A DNA stretch of 64,000 bases from Phytohabitans rumicis (GTDB lineage: Bacteria > Actinomycetota > Actinomycetes > Mycobacteriales > Micromonosporaceae), in the NCBI RefSeq assembly GCF_011764445.1, contig NZ_BLPG01000001.1:2976001-3040000 (forward strand), read 5' to 3'. The translations under genes were made by a program, and so were the position numbers. The notes below the pieces were generated by a model that did not search any database, was not told the DNA's origin, and saw only the letters and a program-made list of their open reading frames with translations. Numbering within the stretch: position 1 is the first letter of the stretch; each line of letters starts with the position of its first letter. Positions 25,357 through 34,226 of the stretch are shown in pieces.

Positions 25357-28300
25357 TCAGGAACCCAACAGGTCGCGCAGCCCGGCTGCGGCGGCGCGCT
25401 GCGGCGGGATCTGGTACAGGCTGAGGATCAGGTCAAAGACCCGGACGAAGTACGCCTCGGGCTCGCGGAAGTCGGCGTAGACGCGCCCCTGCAGCAGCGG
25501 CGGGAGGGACGACTCGGGCGTGCCTTCCAAGAGGACCGGTAGCACGGTCTCCTTGCATGCCTTGCTCCCGATCATGCGTACGCCGATCAGATCCCCCTCG
25601 GCGTCGACGACGTAGCCGCGCATCGGCTCGTCGTTGTCGTACTTGGCGCGGTAGCGCGGGGTTCCCACCACGATCACGCGGTCGGCCTTCTGCACCCGCT
25701 CCACGAAGCGCGGCACGCTGGAACCGATCCGGGCGTTCTCCCACCGGTCGAGGACGACGGTGATTCCCGCCTTCACGAGGTCGGTGGCCAACTCGTGCTC
25801 CACCCACCGCTCCTGGTCCGCGTCGCCCCAGGCATAGCTCACGAAGCACTCAGGCACGCTGATCTGCTCCTGCGTCACATACGCCTTCAGCCGGAACAAT
25901 GCCTCCTCGAACCGGGACCGTTGGGCCGCGACGCGGCGCTGCGTGTCCAGGTCCTCCGCCTGGACGCGGGATAGCTCGATCGGCGCGTTCGCCCTCGGCA
26001 ACGAGACCGGCTCACCGCACCGGGTACAGAAGATCCGCTCGTCGCCATCGGCCAGGTGCTCCCGGACGACCGCCCGGTTGAGCCGGTGCCCGTTCGGGCA
26101 GGTGACCTGCTCGTAGCGATCAACGGCCAGGTCGCGCCGGGCGAGGAAGCTCTCGAAGAGCCCTTGGAACAGACCCCGGACCGTCGCGCCCACGCTCGAG
26201 CTGAAGTAGAGCACGAAGTCCAGCTCGCCCTCCCGTTCGTCCTCCAGCCGAAAGCCACAGATGAGGCCGTCGCCCACGACGTACCGGGCCTGGTTGTGCC
26301 ACTGGTTGGCGCGGTTGAACGTGCTCGTGTAGCCCAGCAGCACCACAAGCGAGGCGTAGACGTTCTCCACAGCGCCGCAGACCGTGTACGCCACGGTCTC
26401 CTCCACCTTCTGTCCATCGTCGACGGTGGGCTTCCTCAAGTTGATCAGCTCGGGAAAGACCAGGTACACCTGAGAGTTGAGCGGATCGGTCTCCCGGAAG
26501 CAGACCTTGTGGTCGATGAACCTGGCGACCGCGGAGTCGAGCAGCACCTCCCGCTCGTCCAGCGACAGGCCATCCAGCTCCGGAAAGTGGCAGTCGCCCG
26601 CGAGTAGGCGCCGCTCCTCAATGGACCCCAGGCCCTTCGGGTTACGGCGTGCCTCCAGCACCATCGAGGACGCCAGATTGTTCAGCAACTCCGGCGCCAG
26701 GAGGATCCGTTCCTCACCCTGCGAGGTACGCAGCCGCGATACGTAACCATGGTTGGAGAGGTGGCCCACCGCGGTGAGCATCTCCGCATCGGTGAACTCC
26801 GTGACGGCCCGGTCCGCGACCAGCCGGTGGCGCAACTCGGCCGGGGTCAGGATGACCTGATCCGGCCGGCCCTGCTCCTTGAGGCCGAGCACGTAGTCCT
26901 TGATCCGCTTGAACGTCTCGGTCGTGACCGTCGTCGGCCGCCGGTCCCACGCGATAGCGTCGCGCATCCGCTCGACGAGCCCAGGTAGCCCTTCACCGGT
27001 GAACGCGCTAGTCGTGACGCAGCCCTGGACACCGGTCTGGGCGCAGAACAGCTCGACCTCCTCCGGGGCCAGCCGCGAGGTGCCCCGGTCGCTCCTAGCC
27101 GCGACAAGGATCACCGGACGCCGCAATCGTCCATTGTGGAGACCAAGCTGTCGCAGCCAGTACTCGACGCCGCGCAGCGGGGCGTCGTCGCGGGTGGGGT
27201 CGAAGAGCACCAGGGCGAGATCGGCATCGTCGAGGAAGAGCGCGTGGATGAGCCGGTAGTCCGGCTGACCGGCCAGGTCCCAGAGGATCGCCTCGCACTG
27301 CGCGCCGTCCGTACGGGTCGCACCGAGCTCGTCGACCAGCCAGAACTGCTGGCCGTGGGTGGACGGGTGCTCCTTGAAGGCGCCATGGGCGAGCCGCCAG
27401 CCCAGCCCGGTCTTGCCCACGCCGGACTCGCCCACCAAGACGATCTTCGCAGTGGTGTACGTGTGGCCCGTCGGCTGTTCCCGTCCCAGCAGGACATCGG
27501 CGTCGTACTCCCAAACGCCAACCGTCGCGTTGGCGCCGTCGATATCCGGATACGTGACGACCGCCAGCCGGGGCAGGCTGGGGTGGAAGGCGGCCGCCTG
27601 CACCGAGTCCGTGCTGGGTGGCACCGGTAGCACGCCCACGCAAGCCCACGTCTCCACGTTCCAAAAACGCACTGTGTCGTCGCTGGCGTGGGTTGCCAGC
27701 AGCCGTCCGCCGCCCACGAACGCGCCGCGGAAGACACCGTTAGTGTGCCCTTCAAGCGTCGTCACGAGGTTACCGTCGTCGGCGGTCCACACCTTGATGC
27801 TTCGGTATCCGTCGTCCGCCGCCACGAACCGGCCGCTGGGGTGGAACGCGACGGTGTCCACGCGGTCCTCTTCTTCCCCGAGCGTCCTCGTCAAGGCGCC
27901 ACCGTTGGCCACGTCCCAGAGGTGGATAACGCTGTCCGTGGCCGTCACCAGCGCGGTCCCCCCGGGGCTGAAGGCAAGGTCCCTCGCGAACTGCGCGTCA
28001 GTAATGTCGGCACGAAGGTGGATCCTGTCGCGATCGACGTCCCACAGTTGCACGCCCTCGCCCCCGCTGGCCAAGGCTCGGCCATCGGGTGCGAACGCGA
28101 TGCACTCGACCAGCGACGTGACGTGGCTGGCCAGGAGGCGGCCACTGCGCGAGTCCCAGAACCTGATGACACCGCCCTGTGCGAACTCCGGCTGGTACCC
28201 GGCGCTGGCGAGAGCCTCCCCGTCCGGCGCGAAGGACATGCGGCGGATATCGTCATCGGTCTCGATGGCCAGGGTCTGTGTTCCCGACCCGTGGTCCCAC

Positions 28301-28440
28301 AGCCGGATGACCCTGTCTGTCGACACCGCGAGCAGGCTCCCGTCCGGCGACCACGCCACCCGGACCTCCCTGCCGGACGCCGGGATTTGGCGGACGTGGG
28401 TAAAGGCGTTGTCCCGATCGGCGGCGGTCACGGCTCGCAT
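25357..28440 (-). CDS. WD40 propeller - Ras-like GTPase - zinc ribbon - SEFIR/TIR protein (NLR-like)
   Basis: 1027 aa, no signal or membrane segment. Residues 1 to about 320: seven WD-type repeats ending RLWD, RFWD, QLWD, HLWD, KVWT, RFWN and GVWE, enough for one complete seven-bladed propeller. Residues about 330-500: small GTPase with P-loop GESGVGKTG (337-345) and switch-2 DLAGQPDYR (388-396); the base-recognition NKxD is replaced by ARSD (448-451). About 500-770: a helical region that may correspond to a COR/winged-helix segment. Zinc-ribbon cysteines at 781, 805 and 808 plus His785. Residues 864 to about 1010: a SEFIR/TIR-type domain (CFVSYAWGDADQERWVEHEL, TVVLDRWENARIGSSVP, RVIVVGTPRYRAKY). 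Sensor, switch and effector in one chain suggest a defence or cell-suicide protein. Function is inferred. Confidence 0.85.
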   Translation of the reverse strand: MRAVTAADRDNAFTHVRQIPASGREVRVAWSPDGSLLAVSTDRVIRLWDHGSGTQTLAIETDDDIRRMSFAPDGEALASAGYQPEFAQGGVIRFWDSRSGRLLASHVTSLVECIAFAPDGRALASGGEGVQLWDVDRDRIHLRADITDAQFARDLAFSPGGTALVTATDSVIHLWDVANGGALTRTLGEEEDRVDTVAFHPSGRFVAADDGYRSIKVWTADDGNLVTTLEGHTNGVFRGAFVGGGRLLATHASDDTVRFWNVETWACVGVLPVPPSTDSVQAAAFHPSLPRLAVVTYPDIDGANATVGVWEYDADVLLGREQPTGHTYTTAKIVLVGESGVGKTGLGWRLAHGAFKEHPSTHGQQFWLVDELGATRTDGAQCEAILWDLAGQPDYRLIHALFLDDADLALVLFDPTRDDAPLRGVEYWLRQLGLHNGRLRRPVILVAARSDRGTSRLAPEEVELFCAQTGVQGCVTTSAFTGEGLPGLVERMRDAIAWDRRPTTVTTETFKRIKDYVLGLKEQGRPDQVILTPAELRHRLVADRAVTEFTDAEMLTAVGHLSNHGYVSRLRTSQGEERILLAPELLNNLASSMVLEARRNPKGLGSIEERRLLAGDCHFPELDGLSLDEREVLLDSAVARFIDHKVCFRETDPLNSQVYLVFPELINLRKPTVDDGQKVEETVAYTVCGAVENVYASLVVLLGYTSTFNRANQWHNQARYVVGDGLICGFRLEDEREGELDFVLYFSSSVGATVRGLFQGLFESFLARRDLAVDRYEQVTCPNGHRLNRAVVREHLADGDERIFCTRCGEPVSLPRANAPIELSRVQAEDLDTQRRVAAQRSRFEEALFRLKAYVTQEQISVPECFVSYAWGDADQERWVEHELATDLVKAGITVVLDRWENARIGSSVPRFVERVQKADRVIVVGTPRYRAKYDNDEPMRGYVVDAEGDLIGVRMIGSKACKETVLPVLLEGTPESSLPPLLQGRVYADFREPEAYFVRVFDLILSLYQIPPQRAAAAGLRDLLGS

Positions 28441-28511
28441 CCAAGCGTATCAGCGAGATCACTTGAAGTACACGAAGCGTCGGGTATCCGGCACCGGGAT
28501 AGGGTCGGAGT

Positions 28512-29138
28512 ATGCGCTTGACCAAATACACGCACGCGTGCGTCCGGCTCGACAACGGTCCGCGGACGGTGGTGATCGATCCCGGCGTGTGGAGCGAAGG
28601 CGCCGCTCTCGAAGGCGCCTCCGCCGTGCTGATCACCCACGAGCACTTCGACCACGTCGACGCCGATCGCCTCGCCGCCGCACAGCAGGCCAACCCCGCC
28701 CTGAAGGTGTACGCGCCCGCAGCGGTCGTCCAGCAGTTGGAAAAGCTCGGCGACGCAGTCGTCACCGTTTCGGCCGGCGACGAGTTCGAGGCCGGTGGCT
28801 TTCCGGTACGCGCGGTCGGCGGCCAGCACGCCGAGATCTACGAAGGGCTGCCGGGCTGCGCCAACGTCGGGTACGTCATCGAGGGCGTCTACCACCCGGG
28901 CGACTCGCTCTTCGTACCGGACGCGACGGTGACCACGCTCCTCGTGCCGACGTCCGCACCGTGGCTCAAGCTCGCCGAGGGCATCGACTTCATACGCGCC
29001 GTCGCGCCGCAGCGGGCGTACTCGATCCACGACGCGATGCTCAGCCCGACCGGCGAGCAGATCATCGACCGCTGGCACGCGATGAAGGGCAACACCGAGT
29101 ACGCCCGCATCCCCGTCGGCGACTCGGTAGAGGTCTAG
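28512..29138 (+). CDS. MBL-fold metal-dependent hydrolase
   Basis: 208 aa metallo-beta-lactamase-fold enzyme. The zinc motif is HEHFDHVDAD (about residues 43-52); further ligands are likely in GGQHAEI and the C-terminal SIHDA. Short members of this UlaG/YtnP-like group hydrolyse lactones or phosphate esters, but the substrate is not evident. It is divergent from the WD40-GTPase gene, 71 bp apart, so regulation might be shared. Its stop overlaps the convergent F420-dependent oxidoreductase gene by 4 bp. Confidence 0.85.
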   Translation: MRLTKYTHACVRLDNGPRTVVIDPGVWSEGAALEGASAVLITHEHFDHVDADRLAAAQQANPALKVYAPAAVVQQLEKLGDAVVTVSAGDEFEAGGFPVRAVGGQHAEIYEGLPGCANVGYVIEGVYHPGDSLFVPDATVTTLLVPTSAPWLKLAEGIDFIRAVAPQRAYSIHDAMLSPTGEQIIDRWHAMKGNTEYARIPVGDSVEV

Positions 29139-29554
29139 CCTTCGGCCGCGCTCCAGGCACGCCACCGCTGTACCGCGACCTCGATGATCGGACCGTGGAC
29201 GTCGACGTCGCGGTACTGGGCGTACTTTTCGCGGAGCAGGCGCACCGCACGGTCGACAACCGACCGCGCGTCGCTCACCACGGCGAGGCCGTCGGCGCGT
29301 ACCCACCACAGCCGGGACCAGTCCTCGTCCCAGTGCTGCACCAGCAGCGTCACCCGCGACTCGGCGCGGATGTTGGTGTGGCGGCGCAACTCCGTACCCC
29401 GCTTGGGTTTCGCGTCCACCGCCGACCACACCATGTCACCGTCCACAACGAACGTCACGGGCACCTGATGCGCAGCGCCCGTGCCGTCCACTGTGGCCAG
29501 TGTCGCGACCCGCGCCGCCGCGAACCGGCGCCGGGCCTCCTCCGCCTTCACCAC
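29135..29554 (-). CDS. PPOX-class F420-dependent oxidoreductase (TIGR03668-like)
   Basis: 139 aa split-barrel flavin/F420-binding protein. Opening VKAEEARRRFAAARVATLATV, the barrel strand HQVPVTFVVDGDMVW, and LVQHWDEDWSRLWWVRADG are typical of the F420-binding PPOX group of actinobacteria. It would use coenzyme F420H2, whose synthesis involves cofC at 1265-1858. Reaction and substrate are unknown for most members. Confidence 0.82.
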   Translation of the reverse strand: MVKAEEARRRFAAARVATLATVDGTGAAHQVPVTFVVDGDMVWSAVDAKPKRGTELRRHTNIRAESRVTLLVQHWDEDWSRLWWVRADGLAVVSDARSVVDRAVRLLREKYAQYRDVDVHGPIIEVAVQRWRAWSAAEG

Positions 29555-29571
29555 ACCAACCTATCGTGGGA

Positions 29572-30111
29572 TCAGCACATCCCGGCCAGTTTGTAGAGGA
29601 CGAGCGACCCGGCGACCGCCACGTTGAGGCTCGCGCCCACGCCGACCATGGGGATCTCGACCACGTCGTCCAGCAGGTCCAACGCGTCCGGCGGAATGCC
29701 GGTCTGTTCGTGGCCGAGCACCGCCACCGTACGCCGTCGCGCCGCCGGCAGGTCCGCCAACCGGACCGCGTCCTCCGCCAACTCCACGCCGAGGACGCGC
29801 GTCCCGCCGGCCCGCTGCTTGGCCAGCCAACCCAGCGGGTTGCCCACCCAGTGCACACAGGCCGGCCGGCGCAGCGTGTTTCCCTTGTCGAGCGCGTCCG
29901 GCACCCACGGAAACGGCGGCACCGCAAGGCATGCGCCCACGGCATCGCACGTTCGCAGCAGAGTCCCGAGGTTCGCCCCGTGCAGCGGCCACAGCGGAGC
30001 GGCGATCAGATGGTCCCAACACGAGTGCTCGCGACGGCGCCGGGCGGCGCGCAAGTCGCGGTTGGAACGGAGCCGGATCGACCGGCCGGTGCTCATCGGT
30101 GGCGGGCGCAC
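29572..30111 (-). CDS. TrmH/SpoU-family RNA 2'-O-methyltransferase
   Basis: 179 aa. The three SpoU motifs are present: GANLGTLLRTCDAVG (motif 1), VLGHEQTGIP (motif 2) and EIPMVGVGASLNVAVAGSLVLYK (motif 3, the trefoil-knot SAM site). It probably methylates a ribose in tRNA or rRNA. It is shorter than TrmH proper and lacks a substrate-binding extension, so the target is unknown. The start may be GTG 30111 or ATG 30096. Confidence 0.85.
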   Translation of the reverse strand: MRPPPMSTGRSIRLRSNRDLRAARRRREHSCWDHLIAAPLWPLHGANLGTLLRTCDAVGACLAVPPFPWVPDALDKGNTLRRPACVHWVGNPLGWLAKQRAGGTRVLGVELAEDAVRLADLPAARRRTVAVLGHEQTGIPPDALDLLDDVVEIPMVGVGASLNVAVAGSLVLYKLAGMC

Positions 30112-30133
30112 GCGCCCTTCGTCGAGCAGTTAG

Positions 30134-31075
30134 TCATTCGCCCAGTTTACCGTCCCAGACCATGTTGATCGCTCGCTCGAAGTTGACATAGCCAGCCCGT
30201 TCGAACGCCCGCGCCATCGGCACGTTGCCCAGATCGGTGGCGGCTCGGATCCGCGGCACGCCCTGCGCCGCAAGGATGCGCGTACCCTCGGCGAGGATGT
30301 CGTCGATGTAGCCGTGCCCGCGGTGTGCGGGCAGCACGGCGAGATATCCAATGATCGGGTTGTAGTCGTTGCGCGCCGGCGTGACGAAGCCGACCGGCTC
30401 GCCGTCCGGCAGCGTGGCCACCCGCCACCACTCGCGCGGGCTGCGATACAGCGCCAGTTCTTCCTCGTAGTGCTCGGTCGCCGCCTCCACCAAGGACAGC
30501 CGGTTCATCGCCTCGCGACTGTGCGCGTCCAGCGTGCCGTCCAGCACCAGCGTCATCAGCTCGATCACTTCCTCGCGGTCGCGCACCGGCCGAAACGCCA
30601 ACCGCCCACTCGGCTCCCGAATCGGCGTACCCGGCAACCACTCCAGCCGCAGCCGCTCCACGAACAGCCGCGCTCCGGCCCCTTCGAGAAGCGCCATACG
30701 CTCCTCAACCGCGCTACGGCTCGCCGGGGTGTCCCGCCAGTCCGGCGGCACGAACCGCCCGTACTCCGGCGGCTTGGCCTCGGCGGGCACCACCGCCGCC
30801 AGCGCGGCGCTCAGCAGTTGCGCACCGTCGTCCGCGCGCCCTGCCTCGAAGTCAAAAACGTCAAAATACCGGGGTACGGCGTCTCCGCCCCGGCCCCACC
30901 ACGCCGCGCGCGCGACGAGGCGGTCGCCCCGCAGGGCCACCCACATCCACTCGCGCCGCCGGCGGCCGGCGGCAAGGTCGTCCGCCAGCTCGTCATCGAG
31001 TACGTAGGGCAGCCGGTTAAACAGCTCGATCTCGTCCGGCCCACTGATCGGCCGGATGGTCAGTCCTGAATTCAA
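30134..31075 (-). CDS. GNAT-family N-acetyltransferase
   Basis: 313 aa, about twice a single GNAT domain, so probably a tandem or two-lobed form. The acetyl-CoA-binding motif is in the C-terminal half: GYLAVLPAHRGHGYIDDILAEG, followed by ATDLGNVPMARAFERAGY. The N-terminal lobe (about 1-150) is degenerate. The acceptor is unknown. The only sensible start is TTG at 31075 (TTG AAT TCA), with GGAGAG four bases upstream; this rare start may limit expression. A 16-bp perfect palindrome sits 69 bp upstream. Confidence 0.78.
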   Translation of the reverse strand: MNSGLTIRPISGPDEIELFNRLPYVLDDELADDLAAGRRRREWMWVALRGDRLVARAAWWGRGGDAVPRYFDVFDFEAGRADDGAQLLSAALAAVVPAEAKPPEYGRFVPPDWRDTPASRSAVEERMALLEGAGARLFVERLRLEWLPGTPIREPSGRLAFRPVRDREEVIELMTLVLDGTLDAHSREAMNRLSLVEAATEHYEEELALYRSPREWWRVATLPDGEPVGFVTPARNDYNPIIGYLAVLPAHRGHGYIDDILAEGTRILAAQGVPRIRAATDLGNVPMARAFERAGYVNFERAINMVWDGKLGE

Positions 31076-31143
31076 AGCACTCTCCGGGATAGAAGCGACT
31101 CACAGCAAACATCGGCCTTATCCCTCCCCTCTCGATCTCCGTC

Positions 31144-31159
31144 AACCTGGACCCAGGTT
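31144..31159. promoter_or_regulatory. palindrome upstream of the GNAT gene, possible operator
   Basis: AACCTGGACCCAGGTT, perfect 7-bp arms around AC, in the leader region of the acetyltransferase gene. It has the size and symmetry of a dimeric repressor site. No cognate regulator is adjacent. Confidence 0.4.
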
Positions 31160-31240
31160 CTATCCCATCCCTCTCCCCCAACCACCCATTTCCCACAGTC
31201 CCTTTTGCCGTCCTACCTGGGCCCGGCAAGGCGCGCCCTC

Positions 31241-31301
31241 CGTGACTGGAACGTCAGTGCTGCTATCCGGGCCCTATTACGGCACTGGTGTTCCAGTCAC
31301 G
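31241..31301. repeat. long inverted repeat, 20-bp arms
   Basis: Arms 31241-31260 and 31282-31301 pair over all 20 bases in RNA (two G-U pairs), with a 21-base loop. The left arm starts CGTGACTGGAAC. Single copy in this window and unlike families A to C. Lies in the 527-bp gap between the GNAT gene and the endonuclease-family gene, where I see no protein gene. Confidence 0.8.
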
Positions 31302-31384
31302 GGCACGCCGTCCGCCCACGCTCGTCCGCGCTGCCGCCGCGGCCAGCCCAGCGCGGCACGCGGCCCCAGGGCGGCCGGCCCGCG

Positions 31385-31469
31385 CCGATCAAGGAATTCC
31401 GCGTCGATCAAGGGCGAACGGTCGTGGATCGGAGATCAAAGCACGGCCGTTTGCCCTTGATCGACGCCG
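31385..31469. repeat. intergenic repeat family B, copy 2 (57-bp core at 31406-31462)
   Basis: 21-bp arms around the loop GATCGGAGATCAAAG, which is the exact reverse complement of the copy 1 loop, so the element is inverted relative to copy 1. A partial unit (CCGATCAAGGA) flanks it on the left. This is the only B copy that lies between divergent genes. Confidence 0.88.
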
Positions 31470-31602
31470 AGAGGCGCTGAGGGACGCCGAGAGGCGCCGG
31501 GAGGCGCCGGGACGGCGTGAGGCGCGAGAGGTGGCAGGGGGGCGGGAGGATCTTCACGGGATCTCCGCCAATGGGGTCACCGGGCGGGCTAGCGTGCCAG
31601 GC

Positions 31603-32574
31603 ATGACGCCGGGGATCACTCGGGCGCTGACGGTGCTCTGCTGGGCGCTGGCCGTGCCGGGACTGTTGTGGGCGGCGGTCCGGCTCCTGGGGGTGGAGCG
31701 TGGGCCGCTGGTGCAGTTGCTGGCGTTCACGCCGTACGTGGCGGGCTGGAGCCTGGTACCGGTGGCGCTGGCCCTCGGGCTGCGGCGCTGGTGGCCGGCG
31801 GGCGTCGCGGCCGTGGCGGCTGTGGCGCTGATCGGCGTAGTGGCGCCCCGGGCGGTCGGCGCCACGCAGCCTGTCGACGGCCCACGGCTGCGGGTGCTCA
31901 CCGCCAACATCCTCGGCGGCGGCGCGGACATGGCGGTCCTCGCCCAGTTGGTACGGGAGCACGACGTCGACGTACTGGCCGTGCAGGAGTTCACGCCGGG
32001 CTCGGCCGCGCTGCTCGACGCGTACGGGCTGGCCGAGTTGATGCCTTACCGGCAGTTGAACCCGGTGGACAGCGCCGCCGGCTCGGGGCTCTACTCGCGG
32101 CTGCCGATCACCGACGGGGGCGTACGTCGCAACGACGGTGGTTTCACGCAGGCGTACGCGACTGTGCACGCTCCGGATGCGGCACCGGTCACTGTGGAGT
32201 CTGTGCATCCGGCGGCGCCGTACTCCGTGGCGATGGTCCCCAGTTGGCGTACCGACCTCAATGGACAGCCGAGAGCCACCCCGGAAGGGCCGATCCGGGT
32301 CCTGGCCGGCGACTTCAACGCCACATTGGACCACGCGCCGCTGCGCCGCCTGCTGGACTCCGGATACCGGGACGCCGCGGATGCCGCCGGCGCGGGGCTC
32401 ACCGGCACGTGGGGGCCATATGACGGGGACCGGATCCCGCCGGTCGCCATCGACCACGTGCTGGTGGACCGCCGCGTCGGCGTGCGTGACGTGTCCGTGT
32501 TGCGGCTGCCGGGCAGCGACCACCGCCCGGTGCTGGCGGAACTGGCGCTACCGGACGGAAGCGGCGGAGTATGA
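31603..32574 (+). CDS. membrane-anchored endonuclease/exonuclease/phosphatase family protein
   Basis: 323 aa. Three N-terminal membrane helices (about 8-27, 35-55, 65-85) precede an EEP-fold catalytic domain outside the membrane. Active-site blocks: LTANILGG (metal Asn), VQEFTP (metal Glu), AGDFNATLDH, AIDHVLVD and GSDHRPVLAEL. Members cut DNA, RNA or phosphoesters; the membrane-anchored actinobacterial group is uncharacterised. ATG 31603 begins at the first helix. The 3' end overlaps the end of convergent cimA by 27 bp. Confidence 0.83.
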   Translation: MTPGITRALTVLCWALAVPGLLWAAVRLLGVERGPLVQLLAFTPYVAGWSLVPVALALGLRRWWPAGVAAVAAVALIGVVAPRAVGATQPVDGPRLRVLTANILGGGADMAVLAQLVREHDVDVLAVQEFTPGSAALLDAYGLAELMPYRQLNPVDSAAGSGLYSRLPITDGGVRRNDGGFTQAYATVHAPDAAPVTVESVHPAAPYSVAMVPSWRTDLNGQPRATPEGPIRVLAGDFNATLDHAPLRRLLDSGYRDAADAAGAGLTGTWGPYDGDRIPPVAIDHVLVDRRVGVRDVSVLRLPGSDHRPVLAELALPDGSGGV

Positions 32575-34140
32575 CAGGCCGTAGGTGAGGGCGTCGACGA
32601 GCGCGTGCCAGCTCGCCTCGACCACGTTCTCGTGTACGCCTACCGTCGTCCAGTCGCGACCGCCACCGTCCACTGTCTCCACGAGCACCCGGGTGATGGC
32701 CCCGGTGCCGTGGCTGCCTTCCAGGATGCGCACCTTGTAATCGGCCAGCTCGAAGTGGGCCAGCTCCGGGTAGTGCCGCTTCAGCGCCACCCGCAGCGCC
32801 TCGTCGAGAGCGTTCACCGGGCCGTTTCCCTCGGCGGTAGCGATGACGCGCTCTCCGCGTACCCGGACTTTAACGGTCGCCTCGGAGACGACCGCGCCGT
32901 CTTCGCGGTGCTCGACCTGGACGCGGTAGGACTCAAGGCCGAACGGCCGCGCGGCGTTCTCGCCCGGGAGTTCCGAGCGGACGAGCAGTTCGAACGACGC
33001 GTCAGCGGCCTCGAACGACCAGCCACCGGCCTCCAACTCCTTGACCCGCTTGGTGACGCGGGACAGCGCCTCGGGATGGCCGGCCAGGTCCAGACCGAGC
33101 TCGCGGCTCTTGAGCTCGATGCTCGCCCGGCCGGCCATCTCCGTTACCAGGATCCGCATGTCGTTGCCCACAATGGACGGATCCACGTGGTTGTAGAGCA
33201 CCGGATCCACTTTGATCGCGCTCGCGTGCAGCCCCGCCTTGTGGGCGAATGCGGCGGCCCCGACGTATGCCTGGTGGGTGTCGGGGGCGATGTTGGCGAT
33301 CTCGGCGATGGCGTGCGATACGCGCACCATCTGTTCCAGGCAGCCGTCCGGTAGGACGGGCAGCCCGAGCTTGAGTTGCAGGTTGGCGACGACGGCGAAG
33401 AGGTCCGCGTTGCCGGGGCGCTCGCCGTATCCGTTGGCCGTGCACTGGAAGTGCTTCACGCCCGCCTCGACCGCGGCGACGGTGTTGGCGACGGCGCAGG
33501 AGGTGTCGTTCTGGCAGTGGATGCCGAGGCGCTCGGGGCCGACGCCGAGCCGCTCGACCAGTTCGCCGATGGCCGCGGTGACGCGGGAGGGCAGCATGCC
33601 GCCGTTCGTGTCGCACATCACCACGACCTCCGCGCCCGCCTCCAGCGCCGCGGAGACGACAGAGGAGGTGTACGACGGGTCGAAGCGGTAGCCGTCGAAG
33701 AAGTGCTCGCAGTCGAGGAAGACGCGGCGGCCCTCGGCGACGAAGTGGGCGACGCTGTCGCGTACCATCGCGAGATTTTCCGCCCCGGTGGTGCGGAGTG
33801 CCCGCTCGACGTGGCGGATGTCGGACTTGGCGACGAGACAGACGGCCTGCGTCTCCGCGTCGAGGAGAGCGCGCACCTGGGGGTCGTCGGCGACCGCGAC
33901 GCCGGCCTTGCGGGTCGCCCCGAAGGCCACCAGCACGGCATGCTTCAGGTCCAGTTCGGTCCGGGCTCTACGGAAGAACTCGGTGTCCTTGGGCATCGCT
34001 CCCGGCCAGCCGCCCTCGATGAAGCCGACGCCGAACTCATCCAGCAGGCGTGCCACCGCGAGCTTGTCCACGACCGAGTAGCTGATCCCCTCACGCTGGG
34101 CCCCATCGCGCAGCGTGGTGTCGAACACCTGGAAGGTCAT
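32548..34140 (-). CDS. cimA: citramalate synthase
   Basis: 530 aa. Condenses pyruvate and acetyl-CoA to (R)-citramalate, a threonine-independent route to 2-ketobutyrate and isoleucine. The HMGL-like TIM barrel starts FDTTLRDGAQREG (Asp7, Arg11, Asp12), with the metal-binding histidine region GIHCQNDTSCAVANT. The C-terminal LeuA-type allosteric domain (about 395-520) includes YRVQVEHREDGAV and YKVRILEGSHGTGA. LeuCD and LeuB, also encoded here, carry out the next steps. ATG 34140 has GGGAG upstream. It is preceded by a terminator and a nine-residue leader peptide, which implies attenuation. Confidence 0.93.
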   Translation of the reverse strand: MTFQVFDTTLRDGAQREGISYSVVDKLAVARLLDEFGVGFIEGGWPGAMPKDTEFFRRARTELDLKHAVLVAFGATRKAGVAVADDPQVRALLDAETQAVCLVAKSDIRHVERALRTTGAENLAMVRDSVAHFVAEGRRVFLDCEHFFDGYRFDPSYTSSVVSAALEAGAEVVVMCDTNGGMLPSRVTAAIGELVERLGVGPERLGIHCQNDTSCAVANTVAAVEAGVKHFQCTANGYGERPGNADLFAVVANLQLKLGLPVLPDGCLEQMVRVSHAIAEIANIAPDTHQAYVGAAAFAHKAGLHASAIKVDPVLYNHVDPSIVGNDMRILVTEMAGRASIELKSRELGLDLAGHPEALSRVTKRVKELEAGGWSFEAADASFELLVRSELPGENAARPFGLESYRVQVEHREDGAVVSEATVKVRVRGERVIATAEGNGPVNALDEALRVALKRHYPELAHFELADYKVRILEGSHGTGAITRVLVETVDGGGRDWTTVGVHENVVEASWHALVDALTYGLSYSAASVR

Positions 34141-34167
34141 CTGGGGGCTCCCTTCTTTCTGAACCAA

Positions 34168-34197
34168 CAAAAAGACCCCCGCGGTCGCGGGAGGTCT
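34168..34197 (-). terminator. attenuator terminator in the cimA leader
   Basis: On the minus strand an 11-bp stem (AGACC plus CCCGCG, one bulged T) with a tight loop is followed by TTTTTGTTGG. A GC-rich stem with a U-tract is unusual in this genome and lies 27 bp before the cimA start codon and 30 bp after the leader-peptide stop. Premature termination here would switch cimA off. Confidence 0.8.
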
Positions 34198-34226
34198 GCG
34201 CGCTCGGCGTGAGGGGTGCCGGCGCG

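Noticed and set aside
28512-29138. MBL-fold hydrolase as a partner effector of the WD40-GTPase-TIR gene
   Set aside because: It is divergent and nearby, but this is a common housekeeping-type hydrolase and nothing in the sequence links the two.
27359-29596. 745-codon plus-strand open frame opposite the WD40-GTPase gene
   Set aside because: It spans two genes on different strands, has no family features, and is explained by GC-rich codon bias.
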